A stretch of DNA of 42,778 nucleotides from Candidatus Scalindua rubra. GTDB taxonomy: Bacteria > Planctomycetota > Brocadiia > Brocadiales > Scalinduaceae. Made by a program: the position numbers and the translations under genes. Below the pieces are notes generated by a model. It ran no database searches, had not been told where the DNA came from, and saw only the letters and a list, made by a program, of their open reading frames with translations. The stretch is from NCBI GenBank assembly GCA_001723765.1, contig MAYW01000023.1:1-42778 (forward strand), given 5' to 3'. Each line of letters starts with the position of its first letter. The first letter of the stretch is position 1. Below are positions 1 to 8,446 of this stretch, piece after piece.

Positions 1-30
1 TACGAAGGATGGTATTACGGGACTTCGCCC

Positions 31-627
31 ATGGGGCTCCATTTTATGGCAAATGATAAAACCACAACCCTATATCTATTAAGACACGGGCAGACCGAGG
101 ATAACGTTCGCAGGATTATCCAGGGGCAGAATGATTCTCCTTTGACACGGGAAGGTATAACTGCTACAAGGGACAGGGCTAAAAAGCTCAAGGGTATAGC
201 TTTTGATGCCATCTTTTGCAGTAATCTTGAAAGGGCCAGGAAAAGCCTTGAAATATTGCTTGAGGAATTAGATAGTAATATCGATGTAAATTATTGTACA
301 GAAATAAGGGAGCTGGATTTTGGCCAGTTTACGGGTAAAAATATTGAAGACGTAAAAGAAATAATTTTGCTCCATAAAAAGCAAACCTGGAAACATTACC
401 CTGATGGGGAAAGTGGAGATTCTTTTAGTAAAAGAATAATAGATTTTGTTGAAAATGTATTACGCAGGTACGAAGGGAAAGCCGTTCTTTTTATGACTCA
501 TTATGGAGTTATTGAGACTATTTTAAAACATTATGTTAAGAAGCCGGACAAGAGATTAAATACAAGGAATTATGATACAGGGGTGCTTTACTTCAATAAT
601 AAGGACGTAAGTTTCAAATGGATATGA
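31..627 (+). CDS. Histidine phosphatase (phosphoglycerate mutase-like) family protein
   Basis: A histidine phosphatase that hydrolyses a phosphate ester through a phospho-histidine; the substrate cannot be told from sequence. The phosphohistidine motif LLRHGQT is at residues 16-22 with catalytic His19, and the second active-site histidine is His157 in MTHYG. The length (198 aa) fits the cofactor-dependent mutase/alpha-ribazole phosphatase (CobC-like) group. The frame is open to the left edge, so the start is uncertain: ATG at 31 or at 46, neither with a clear ribosome site. Its last 10 bases overlap the start of the DNA polymerase gene, so the two are probably co-translated. A different frame closes at 54-56 and may be the end of an upstream gene. 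Family is secure, specificity is not. Confidence 0.85.
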   Translation: MGLHFMANDKTTTLYLLRHGQTEDNVRRIIQGQNDSPLTREGITATRDRAKKLKGIAFDAIFCSNLERARKSLEILLEELDSNIDVNYCTEIRELDFGQFTGKNIEDVKEIILLHKKQTWKHYPDGESGDSFSKRIIDFVENVLRRYEGKAVLFMTHYGVIETILKHYVKKPDKRLNTRNYDTGVLYFNNKDVSFKWI

Positions 628-2882
628 AATTTAAAGAGGTTTCTTTCCACAAAAATGAGATTCTCTTTGGCCATGATTCAACGCCATTTATTACTGCTGT
701 TGAATATGATGGTAATGATGGCGTGGAAATTTTCTTTCGTACAAAGCTGACATCAGATGAACTGAGCTTAGGCTTAACTCATGAGGAAGATGAGGTAACA
801 TCAAAGAAGGAGACTTTCAAACCATTTATTTTATTGGAACATACTCAATATATGGATGGATGGAAGGGTACGTATGAGGCAAAAAGTCTTACTGGCGATT
901 CATATTATAAATATCTGACGTTTTTGAATAACTGGGCAGATTTACAACATTTGCTGAAGCATTTAAAGAAGACTACGGGCGCAACTCCAGCAAGCTTAGG
1001 TGCACCATTTTATTATCTAAATGATCCTGTTCATCAATGCCTTCTTCTTTCAGGACAAACACTTTTTAAGGGGATGTCATTTGATGATTTGGTTAGGCTC
1101 CAACTTGATATTGAAACATATTGTGCGAAGGGGTATGAATTTCCAAATCCACATAGAGAAGAAGACAGGATTACAGTGATATCACTTTCGGATAGCAGAG
1201 GTTGGGAATATACAATTTGTGGAAGAGAATTTGATGAGAAAGAAATGCTGGAAATCATGATAGAACAAATAAATTTAAAAGATCCAGATGTCATAGAAGG
1301 GCATAATATATTTAATTTTGATTTGACATATATAGAGACACGTGCGAAAAGACATAAGGTGCCTTTGGCTATTGGTCGCAATAAACAAATCCTTAAGTCT
1401 CACCCCTCACGTTTGAATATTGCAGAACGTACAATATCTTACAGGAAATTTGAGGCATACGGACGTCATATTGTAGATACGTATCTGCTTGCTCAGATGT
1501 ATGATGTTACTGCGAGAAGCCTGGAGAGCTATGGTCTAAAGAGTGTGGCAAAACACTTTAATGTTGCATCGCCTGATAGAACGTACATAGAACCTGAAAA
1601 GATAAATTGGTATTATGATAATAAGCCTGATGAGCTTCTAAAATATGCTCTGGATGATGTTAGAGAGACGAAAGCTATTAGCGAAATTCTAAGTCAAAGT
1701 TTTTATTATCAGACTCAGATATTTCCATATTCGTTTCAAAATGTCATCATAAGAGGTAATGCGACAAAGATTGATTCACTCTTCATAAGGGAATACATAC
1801 ATTCAAATCATTCAATTCCTCAAACCCCTCAAACCAAAGAATATTCTGGTGGATATACTGATATGTTTTACCAGGGAGTAGTAAATAATATTTTATATTG
1901 CGATGTGCAGTCATTGTATCCATCCATAATACTAACCTTCAAATATTATCCTAAAGAAGACGTAATTAATATTTTTCACTCATTGTTAGAAGCCTTGAAA
2001 GATTTTCGATTGAAGGCAAAAGAAATGGTTGGTGTTGCAAAAACAAAGGCGGAAAAGATGTACTTTGATGCACTTCAATCTACCTTCAAGATTCTCATAA
2101 ATTCATTTTATGGTTATCTGGGGTTTGCGTATGGGCATTTTAGTGATTTTGATGAGGCAGACAAAGTAACCTCAAAAGGGAGACGTATTATCAAATCTAT
2201 GGTTAAGTGGTTAGAGGATAATAATTGTAAGGTGATTGAGATTGATACTGACGGTATTTATTTTGTTCCACCGGATAATATTAAAAAAGAAAAGGAAGAA
2301 GAAAAGCTTGTTAATGAATTATCAGATGCACTGCCTGCAGGTATAAATCTTGAACTGGCCGGCAGGTACAAGGCTATGTTTAGTTACAAGATTAAAAACT
2401 ATGTTCTCCTTGATTATGATGACAAGATGATTATTAAGGGATCGGGTTTGCGTTCCAGAGGACTGGAGTTCTTCCAACGCAAGTTTATGGAAGAAATGTT
2501 TTATCTCCTGCTTAAGGGAAAGAGGAAAAAGGTGGAAGATCTTTTAGGGAAATATACAGAGGAGCTTATGAATCATAAGTGGGACAAAAAGATGTTTATA
2601 AAGACAGAGACTTTACAAGAATCTCTTACTACGTACAGTGAGAAGGTAAAGAAAAAAAAGAGGAGTGCGGCCGCCGCATATGAATTGGCTATTAAATCAG
2701 CACGCAACTATCAACCTGGCGACCAAATCTCTTATTATGTAATTGGTAATAGTAGTAAAGTGAGGGTATTCGATAACTGCAAACTTGCTTCACAGTGGGA
2801 CCGGAAAGAACCAGATGAAAATATAGAATATTATAAAAAGAAGCTTATGAGTCTGTATGAAAAGTTTAAGCCATTTTTATAA
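618..2882 (+). CDS. Family B DNA polymerase with 3'-5' exonuclease
   Basis: Template-directed DNA synthesis with proofreading. The N-terminal half carries the exonuclease motifs: Exo I DIET (Asp164, Glu166), Exo II HNIFNFD (Asp235) and Exo III YALDD (Tyr343, Asp347). The polymerase half carries motif A DVQSLYPS (Asp429), motif B KILINSFYG (Lys491, Asn495) and motif C DTDG (Asp543, Asp545). All catalytic carboxylates are present, so both activities should be intact. At 754 aa it is close to E. coli Pol II, but the sequence has the archaeal/phage-like look of PolB proteins scattered through several bacterial phyla. It overlaps the upstream phosphatase by 10 bases and ends directly against a palindromic repeat. 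Role is probably repair or translesion synthesis (inference). Confidence 0.93.
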   Translation: MDMKFKEVSFHKNEILFGHDSTPFITAVEYDGNDGVEIFFRTKLTSDELSLGLTHEEDEVTSKKETFKPFILLEHTQYMDGWKGTYEAKSLTGDSYYKYLTFLNNWADLQHLLKHLKKTTGATPASLGAPFYYLNDPVHQCLLLSGQTLFKGMSFDDLVRLQLDIETYCAKGYEFPNPHREEDRITVISLSDSRGWEYTICGREFDEKEMLEIMIEQINLKDPDVIEGHNIFNFDLTYIETRAKRHKVPLAIGRNKQILKSHPSRLNIAERTISYRKFEAYGRHIVDTYLLAQMYDVTARSLESYGLKSVAKHFNVASPDRTYIEPEKINWYYDNKPDELLKYALDDVRETKAISEILSQSFYYQTQIFPYSFQNVIIRGNATKIDSLFIREYIHSNHSIPQTPQTKEYSGGYTDMFYQGVVNNILYCDVQSLYPSIILTFKYYPKEDVINIFHSLLEALKDFRLKAKEMVGVAKTKAEKMYFDALQSTFKILINSFYGYLGFAYGHFSDFDEADKVTSKGRRIIKSMVKWLEDNNCKVIEIDTDGIYFVPPDNIKKEKEEEKLVNELSDALPAGINLELAGRYKAMFSYKIKNYVLLDYDDKMIIKGSGLRSRGLEFFQRKFMEEMFYLLLKGKRKKVEDLLGKYTEELMNHKWDKKMFIKTETLQESLTTYSEKVKKKKRSAAAAYELAIKSARNYQPGDQISYYVIGNSSKVRVFDNCKLASQWDRKEPDENIEYYKKKLMSLYEKFKPFL

Positions 2883-2911
2883 TAAATTAGTGAACCGAGT
2901 GAACTAATTTA
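2883..2911. repeat. TAAATTAG-family palindrome after the polymerase gene
   Basis: Perfect 9-bp inverted repeat, TAAATTAGT (2883-2891) and ACTAATTTA (2903-2911), with an 11-base loop. It begins on the base after the polymerase stop codon and ends two bases before the tRNA-Leu CCA end. It may terminate or protect both converging transcripts. Related copies lie at 5088, 18439, 22203, 22406, 36010 and 40653. Confidence 0.7.
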
Positions 2912-2913
2912 TA

Positions 2914-3002
2914 TGGTGCCAGAGGTGGGAGTCGAACCCACACCCCCGCAATTGGGGACCGGATTTTGAGTCCGGCGCGTCTGCCAATTCCACCACTCTG
3001 GC
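2914..3002 (-). tRNA. tRNA-Leu (anticodon CAA)
   Basis: A class II tRNA reading UUG. On the minus strand the acceptor GCCAGAG pairs with CTCTGGC. The anticodon stem CCGGA/TCCGG encloses the loop CTCAAAA, giving anticodon CAA. A long variable arm built on CCCC/GGGG precedes the T arm, whose loop begins TTCGA. CCA is encoded (2914-2916). The long variable arm confirms the leucine class. Confidence 0.93.
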
Positions 3003-3003
3003 T

Positions 3004-3062
3004 ATTTTAATTAAGCGAGAATTCACCAGATGTAAGTATGAGAATTCTCGCTAAATTAAAAT
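3004..3062. terminator. Long hairpin between the small membrane protein gene and tRNA-Leu
   Basis: A 21-bp stem with one mismatch: 3004-3024 pairs with 3042-3062, core AGCGAGAATTC/GAATTCTCGCT, 17-base loop. The right arm contains the stop codon of the minus-strand gene ending at 3056. AT-rich outer arms give T-tracts on both strands, so it could terminate that gene's transcript before the tRNA. It resembles the TAAATTAG family in having AT arms and placement at a gene end. Confidence 0.6.
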
Positions 3063-3532
3063 AGTCTGTGGGTTTTTCTTTTAGCGATTGGTGGTCCGAT
3101 TATCTCTGAAAGTATAATAGCCCTTGGAAGATCTTTTTTTGCCATGGAACCCCATGGGAATATTTCACGGTAAATATCTTTCTTTTCAGGGGGAAGATGT
3201 TCCTTCTCCTTTTTTGCTCTTTCAAATAAAGGGGATACAAATTCACCAATCTTTTTTTCTATTTCTGGTTTTGGCTTAACTCTTTTTTCTAACGGTTTTG
3301 GTTTTGCCTTTTCAATTTTTATTTGCGGTTTAGACTCAGATATTTCTTTACCAAGAACCTCTTCCATGTGTGTGCTAAGTTTTTCACGTTCTACCCTTTC
3401 TTTCTGCCTTGTATCCTTTGTCCTTTCAATAGTAGAACCTGATTTTTTTTTACCCCGATTTTTAAGATATGTAGCTACAATAAAGATAATTAATATTATA
3501 ACCCATATTAATTGTTCCATTCCTATTTCCAT
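3056..3532 (-). CDS. Small membrane-anchored charged protein of the floA operon
   Basis: Not recognised as a named family. The 158-residue protein has one N-terminal transmembrane helix (about residues 8-23, LIWVIILIIFIVATYL). A long Lys/Glu-rich, proline-punctuated tail predicted to be cytoplasmic follows. The start at 3532 is supported by a GAGGA site about 8 bases upstream; a second ATG four codons in has only AGGA directly against it. It lies 45 bases downstream of floA and is probably its co-transcribed partner, since the order NfeD-long, NfeD-short, FloA, this gene runs without large gaps. The stop codon sits in a hairpin arm. A role in scaffolding the FloA/NfeD assembly is inference only. 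Confidence 0.65.
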   Translation of the reverse strand: MEIGMEQLIWVIILIIFIVATYLKNRGKKKSGSTIERTKDTRQKERVEREKLSTHMEEVLGKEISESKPQIKIEKAKPKPLEKRVKPKPEIEKKIGEFVSPLFERAKKEKEHLPPEKKDIYREIFPWGSMAKKDLPRAIILSEIIGPPIAKRKTHRLF

Positions 3533-3577
3533 GAATTATTCCTCATAAATTGCAACCCATAGACGATACCGTAAATA

Positions 3578-4606
3578 TTATGTCTTTGGTGTCTCGTCAC
3601 TTGTTTTAGAAATAGAGGTTCTCATTTCTGTGTCTGCTTGAATGTTTCTTAAATGATAATAATCCATTATCCCTAGATTGCCTTCCCTGAATGCCTGTGA
3701 TATTGCCTTTGGGATTTCCGCTTCTGCAAGAACTACCTTTGCTCGATTTTCCTGTACTAAGGCAACCATTTCCTGTTCTCTTGCTACAGCCATTGCCCTG
3801 CGTTTTTCAGCCTCTGCCTGTGCAACTCTTTTGTCAGCTTCTGCCTGGTCTGCTTGAAGTTTAGCGCCTATATTTTCGCCTACATCAATATCGGCAATAT
3901 CGATGGATAATATCTCAAATGCAGTTCCGGAATCGAGTCCTTTTTCTAATACTCTTTTTGATATTGAATCAGGGTTTTCCAGTACTTTCTTGTGTGTTTC
4001 AGCAGAGCCAATTGTGGTTACTATACCTTCACCAACACGTGCAATGATGGTCTCCTCTGTAGCGCCACCGACTAACCGTTCTATGTTTGCTCTTACTGTT
4101 ACTCTTGCCTTCGCCCTGAGCTGGATACCATCCATTGCTACTGCATCAATCGTTGGTCTCCCTTTAGCCGGGTCAGGGCAATCAATAACCTTCGGGTTAA
4201 CACTTGTCTTGACAGCGTCGAGAACGTCCCTGCCTGCTAAGTCAATTGCACAAGCCCTATCGAAACCCAGGTCGATCTTTGCCTTATCAGCTGCAATTAG
4301 TGCTCTGATGACGTTAGGCACATTACCTCTTGCCAGGTAGTGTGCTTCGAGTGGGGGGGTTTCATAATCTAAACCTGCTTTTTTAGCCATTATGCGCGAC
4401 TCAACGATAATCCTTGCGTTGACACGTCTGAATGTCATTCCAATTAATTGTAAGAGTGCAACATGGGCATCAGATGCTAATGCTTGTATATATAACCAAC
4501 CATATTTAAATATTAAGATAAGAAGTAGGATTAGAAAAATAGAGCCAACAACAATTCCAATTGTTAATATTTCCTTGGAAACTGCAAGTAATGGTATGTT
4601 TATCAT
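3578..4606 (-). CDS. floA: Flotillin-like protein FloA (YqfA family)
   Basis: Membrane-microdomain scaffold of the SPFH-related FloA/YqfA family. It has an N-terminal membrane-inserted helix (about residues 16-33), a beta-rich SPFH-like region containing the family phrase [16 protein letters not shown], then an Ala/Glu-rich coiled coil (about 250-295, [20 protein letters not shown]). The end [20 protein letters not shown] is very typical. Length 342 aa is close to B. subtilis FloA (about 331). It follows the short NfeD gene by 20 bases; the floA-nfeD pairing is a conserved arrangement. The three genes from 6641 downward probably form one transcript from the promoter at 6686-6714. Confidence 0.93.
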   Translation of the reverse strand: MINIPLLAVSKEILTIGIVVGSIFLILLLILIFKYGWLYIQALASDAHVALLQLIGMTFRRVNARIIVESRIMAKKAGLDYETPPLEAHYLARGNVPNVIRALIAADKAKIDLGFDRACAIDLAGRDVLDAVKTSVNPKVIDCPDPAKGRPTIDAVAMDGIQLRAKARVTVRANIERLVGGATEETIIARVGEGIVTTIGSAETHKKVLENPDSISKRVLEKGLDSGTAFEILSIDIADIDVGENIGAKLQADQAEADKRVAQAEAEKRRAMAVAREQEMVALVQENRAKVVLAEAEIPKAISQAFREGNLGIMDYYHLRNIQADTEMRTSISKTSDETPKT

Positions 4607-4626
4607 ATTTTCTCTCCTTCGTTTTT

Positions 4627-5088
4627 TTATGTTTTTACAGGTTTTACGATTATTCTATTTCCCTTTACGTCAATTACCTTAATCCTTGTATTTTTTAATA
4701 TCATTTCGCCTTCTGAAATAACGTCTATTTTGTTGCCTTTAATGTTTGCGATGCCTGATGGTCTTAATGTCGTAAGAGCAACACCATCAGCTGACATTAA
4801 GTCGTTTAACTTATCCCTTGCAGAAGAAAAGCCCTTTTCTGAAGCCTTTACAGCAAACGTCTTTGATAGCAGCTTATACCATGATATAAAAAAAACTGGT
4901 ATAAAGCAAATGCCTAAAGTGAGTAAAATATGGCCTAACAAGTTTGATACGTATAAGTATGCAAATATTATACTCAAAATTACACAGCCGGCGCCACAAA
5001 TCCCAACTATTGCTCCCGGTATGAAAAGTTCTACAGTTATCGCAACTAAACCAAAGATAAATAATGTTATTATTCCTGCTGTGCTCAT
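4627..5088 (-). CDS. Short NfeD protein (membrane segments plus OB fold)
   Basis: Partner of FloA. Three hydrophobic stretches (about residues 5-23, 27-48 and 53-72) precede a C-terminal OB-fold NfeD domain (about 95-153) whose end matches the end of the long NfeD protein, both closing with GNRIVV/GNRIIV. The ClpP-like protease domain is absent, so this is the short, protease-less form. The start ATG (5088-5086) lies at the edge of a palindromic repeat. That repeat also supplies the ribosome site GAAAGGA (5097-5103 on the complementary strand) with 8-9 bases of spacing. Confidence 0.88.
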   Translation of the reverse strand: MSTAGIITLFIFGLVAITVELFIPGAIVGICGAGCVILSIIFAYLYVSNLLGHILLTLGICFIPVFFISWYKLLSKTFAVKASEKGFSSARDKLNDLMSADGVALTTLRPSGIANIKGNKIDVISEGEMILKNTRIKVIDVKGNRIIVKPVKT

Positions 5089-5143
5089 AAATTAGTTCCT
5101 TTCAGCCCGCCCGAACGACGTAGTCGGGCAGGTCACTAATTTA
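5088..5143 (-). repeat. TAAATTAG element carrying stop codon, RBS and start codon
   Basis: Outer arms TAAATTAGT (5088-5096) and ACTAATTTA (5135-5143) enclose a second hairpin, CCCGCCCGAACGACG facing TCGGGCAGG (about 5106-5132). Read on the minus strand, the first arm contains the TAG stop of long nfeD. The far side gives GCTGAAAGGAACTAATTT followed directly by the ATG of short nfeD. The element therefore fills the whole gap between two co-directional genes and forms their termination-reinitiation junction. A close copy of the inner module is at 22406-22461. Confidence 0.8.
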
Positions 5144-6641
5144 TTGCTGCCCTTACTACAATTCTGTTTCCCCTGATTTCTATTATCTCCACAGATTGAC
5201 CCTTCTCAATAAATTCTCCATCTGTTACTACGTCGAGTGTGTGATTATTTACTTCAATTTTTCCTGTAGGATGTAATGTTGTTATGGCTTTCCCCTTTTT
5301 ACCTGTTAAATCGCTTCCACCTGCTGGTTGAGAAGAGATAACAAAACCACTTTTTGTAGTTTCTGAAGCGGTTAAAACCAAACGATGAAAAAATGGCATG
5401 CCGGGCATATATTTAAATAATAAAAACATTGCAATTCCACTTCCCAGAAAACTACACATGATAGTGAAAATGTTTTTTATAAGTATATCCACATCGTAAG
5501 GTGTCCTTGGGATGGTGAAATCTTGAAATGCCAGGACAGCACCTGTTAATATCATAATGCTTCCGGCTATTCCTGCGATGCCAAAGCCTGGTATTATGAG
5601 TATTTCTACAGCAAGTAAAGCAATACCAACGAAAAAGATGATAATTTCTGGAGTCTCTGCTAGACCTACAAGGTGCTTGCTCAAGAAGACGGTTGCAAGG
5701 CAAAGAATACCTATTATACCAGGTAAACCGAAACCGGGACTTCTAAATTCCATCCATAGGGCAACCATTCCAATACCAAGTAAAATGGGCGCTATGCTCT
5801 CCAAAAATCTTACCATTTCTTCAGACCAGTTTGTCTCTAATAAGCTAGTCGTAACTTTATCTATATTGAGTAATTTTAATAAACTGTTACGATCTTCTAC
5901 AATTTCTTTTGCGAATTGGTATTCATAAGCTTCTTTTGCATACATGGTGAGAAGCCTTCCCTCTTCGATTATCAACTTCTTGGACTTAAGCTTCTTTTTT
6001 TCTTCTTCGTTCATTTCTTTTAGTTCTCTACCTGAAATATAAAATCCATCAGGTCTGTCTTCTGTAACTACATAGTAAACTTCTATCTCTTTTGTTACCA
6101 TTGCCTCGGAAAGCAGAACAGGATAACCATTTTTTTCTGCGAACTTTCTGAATTTTGTCCTTAATACAGTTTGTATTTTTTCTCCTACAGTTTTGTAACC
6201 ACCTTCGGATGATGGAACAATTGGTTCACAATCACCTAATTCAGCCTGGGGAGCCATGTAAATCTCATTGCATGAAATTGCTATTAATGAACCTGCAGAG
6301 ATTGCCTTTGTAGGAATAAAAGCTATCGTTTTTGCATTCTTGATATTGCTAATATACTCAGATATCTCGAAGGCAGGTTCTAAGCGACCTCCAAATGTAT
6401 CGATCTCAAAAATTATGAGGTTTGAACCATCTTCTTTCGCGATTTCAACCCTTCTTTTGAGAGAACTGTGAATCCCTCCATCAATCATCCCACTCAAAGG
6501 TATGATTGATACTTTATTAGGTGAAATATCTCTTTTTGGGGCTGTAACACCTTTTGCTTCTTCTGAGCTAGCCGATACTAGTTGTGTTAATATGAAGTGA
6601 ACAAGTAATAAGGAGAGGATGATGTTTGTAAACTTTTTCAT
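5136..6641 (-). CDS. Long NfeD: membrane-bound ClpP-class serine protease
   Basis: Membrane protease of the NfeD/PH1510 family, which in that family cleaves hydrophobic membrane-protein segments with a Ser-Lys dyad. A signal peptide (about residues 1-25) leads into a ClpP-like domain (about 43-230) with GMIDGGIH, the phrase FEIDTFGG and the nucleophile region ISAGS (probable catalytic Ser115). The catalytic Lys was not assigned. Several membrane helices follow at about 280-400, then the NfeD OB domain (about 430-501). The 501 aa length is typical of the long form. It is the first gene of the floA operon, with a promoter about 45 bases upstream. Confidence 0.9.
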   Translation of the reverse strand: MKKFTNIILSLLLVHFILTQLVSASSEEAKGVTAPKRDISPNKVSIIPLSGMIDGGIHSSLKRRVEIAKEDGSNLIIFEIDTFGGRLEPAFEISEYISNIKNAKTIAFIPTKAISAGSLIAISCNEIYMAPQAELGDCEPIVPSSEGGYKTVGEKIQTVLRTKFRKFAEKNGYPVLLSEAMVTKEIEVYYVVTEDRPDGFYISGRELKEMNEEEKKKLKSKKLIIEEGRLLTMYAKEAYEYQFAKEIVEDRNSLLKLLNIDKVTTSLLETNWSEEMVRFLESIAPILLGIGMVALWMEFRSPGFGLPGIIGILCLATVFLSKHLVGLAETPEIIIFFVGIALLAVEILIIPGFGIAGIAGSIMILTGAVLAFQDFTIPRTPYDVDILIKNIFTIMCSFLGSGIAMFLLFKYMPGMPFFHRLVLTASETTKSGFVISSQPAGGSDLTGKKGKAITTLHPTGKIEVNNHTLDVVTDGEFIEKGQSVEIIEIRGNRIVVRAAIN

Positions 6642-6685
6642 GATAAGGGCTTACCTTAGAATGTTGATAACTTTTTACACTATTA

Positions 6686-6714
6686 AATTTAGCAGAAAAT
6701 AGAATATTTGTCAA
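6686..6714 (-). promoter_or_regulatory. Sigma70-type promoter of the nfeD-floA operon
   Basis: On the minus strand TTGACA (6709-6714) is separated by 17 bases from TAAATT (6686-6691), a perfect -35 and a 4/6 -10. The start codon at 6641 is about 45 bases downstream of the -10. It is the only strong candidate before this operon. Confidence 0.65.
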
Positions 6715-7016
6715 CTTCAAAAGTATTATTCACTGGAACATCTTTGAGTGTATAAATATATGCAGGCGCAAATATGTTGTGTACAATAAAAATATTTTAA
6801 ATCATTTTGGAGCAGATGTAGCAAAGATGTGAGAGTATAGAGAAATGGCAAATTGAAACATACTGTGGAATAATAAAGAGTTCTTTGAGTTTTAAACCAG
6901 TAACAACCCGCTTGAGTCAAAAGCAAACAGCTTTATCAGAAATTTATCCCTTTTTGGTTCTGGCTCGGCCAGGTTGGCAGTAAACAACATGAAAATTTTA
7001 TTTATTGCCGATTCCC
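6715..7016. other. Gene-poor spacer upstream of the nfeD operon
   Basis: About 300 AT-rich bases between the nfeD promoter and the end of the radical SAM gene. A short open frame on the minus strand (66 codons) has no ribosome site or protein-like composition and is not called. A small dyad CTGGCTCGGCCAG near 6959-6971 could form part of the radical SAM gene's 3' end. Nothing else is visible. Confidence 0.5.
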
Positions 7017-8414
7017 TTAAGCACTTTTAAGTACGGGTGTTTCCTCCTTTCGCTCTTTTCGTGGATGATATACTTCAAACATGTCTAATGGCGCTTTAAA
7101 GTTTTTGTGGAGAGAGTTAAGACGTTTACCCTTTTTGAATAGTTCATATAAATACCTCGGTGAGTCCTTATATCCGAAATCTGCAGAAAAGCCTGTATAA
7201 AATATGCGGGTCATCCTTAAGAACCATGCTCTTCCGTATACATGTTTGAGTGACCAGTTTAAAAGCTCTTGCATCTCTTTACGAGGGATATTGGGATGAT
7301 TCCAGACAATATGGTTTGCATCGAAGTTAGAATAATCTTTTTCAAATATACCGTATTTGGTATCAATCTCATCCCATAAAGGTGTTGTGGGTAAAGGGGT
7401 AAGAATGCATATCTGATAAAAATCAAATTTTAATTTTCTCAATTCTAAAATATCTCTTTTTACACTATCTACAGTATCATTCTCAAATCCAATTATATAA
7501 AAGCATATGGTTCTTCTTAGCCTGTTTCGTAATGAATTTCCTACCTTGTAAGTTAATTCAGTTTTGTTTCTTTTATTGATGTCTTTAAGGCTGTCCTGGT
7601 TAAGGCTTTCCACTCCCAGGAATGCTCCACCAAGGCCCCGTTGATACCACTTATTGAGGTTTACGTTTAATATGTCGGTGCGGATCATAACAGACCATTT
7701 TAAATTATATTTTGAAAGCATCTTAGTTACTTCGTCACTGTGTTTACGTAAAGAACCAAAACTTTCTTCGAATATAAAAAGTTCCTTAATTCCGTTGTCA
7801 GCATAATATTTTACAACCCTTTCAATGCTGGAAAGAGGAATTGGCACCTGGTTCCCATTTACAAATGAAGGTGTTTGACAAAAAGTGCAATGATGCATAC
7901 ATCCTCTTGATGTGAAAAGTATGCCAACAGGATATGCGAATCTTGTTATATTAATCTTGGGCGCCCAACTCATTAACATCACTAGAGGAGGGTGTATGAT
8001 TTCTCCGACCTCTATACCTAATTCATCTCCTATTTCATGCTCTGCATAGCCCTTGAATATCCTGTCAAAATTGTGTTGTATATCTGGTGTTAGGGCCCCA
8101 TAATGTCCACCCCATATTTCTTTAACTCCAGCTTCTCTGGCCATTTTTACCATCTCCAGAGCCTTGGGTGTTTCAAACATAAAGAATGAGAACCCGACTA
8201 CATCCCAACCTTCCTTCAGTTTTTCTTTGTATAGTTCTAAAGTTGGATATTCAAGTATCTCAATATCAGGTATATTTTGCTTGATAAATCTGAGGCCAAA
8301 AGAAATATATCGTTTAAAGCCAAAACGGAAGATTGTGTTAGTGTTGTATTGCCCTACGTAATCATATGGGTCTTTAATTCTATAAGGCGTTGTAAAAAGT
8401 ATTTTTCTTGCCAT
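7017..8414 (-). CDS. B12-binding domain radical SAM protein
   Basis: Radical S-adenosylmethionine enzyme with an N-terminal cobalamin-binding-like domain (about residues 1-135; GFSFFMFETPKALEMVK and the WGGHY region). The [4Fe-4S] motif is CMHHCTFC with Cys172, Cys176 and Cys179. A typical radical SAM barrel follows (EESFGSLRKH, RTDILNVN, GVESLNQDSLKDINKRN, FYIIGFENDT). The C-terminal 120 residues are a family-specific extension. This class includes methyltransferases and other C-C bond-forming enzymes, so the reaction cannot be deduced. A ribosome site AAAGGA lies upstream. The gene follows the giant activase gene by 32 bases on the same strand, so the two may share a transcript. Confidence 0.87.
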   Translation of the reverse strand: MARKILFTTPYRIKDPYDYVGQYNTNTIFRFGFKRYISFGLRFIKQNIPDIEILEYPTLELYKEKLKEGWDVVGFSFFMFETPKALEMVKMAREAGVKEIWGGHYGALTPDIQHNFDRIFKGYAEHEIGDELGIEVGEIIHPPLVMLMSWAPKINITRFAYPVGILFTSRGCMHHCTFCQTPSFVNGNQVPIPLSSIERVVKYYADNGIKELFIFEESFGSLRKHSDEVTKMLSKYNLKWSVMIRTDILNVNLNKWYQRGLGGAFLGVESLNQDSLKDINKRNKTELTYKVGNSLRNRLRRTICFYIIGFENDTVDSVKRDILELRKLKFDFYQICILTPLPTTPLWDEIDTKYGIFEKDYSNFDANHIVWNHPNIPRKEMQELLNWSLKHVYGRAWFLRMTRIFYTGFSADFGYKDSPRYLYELFKKGKRLNSLHKNFKAPLDMFEVYHPRKERKEETPVLKSA

Positions 8415-8446
8415 CTCAAATATCCTTTCTTATTATATCGGAAATT

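Noticed and set aside
6726..6926. 66-codon minus-strand ORF
   Set aside because: Cys/Leu/Tyr-rich chance frame without a ribosome site.
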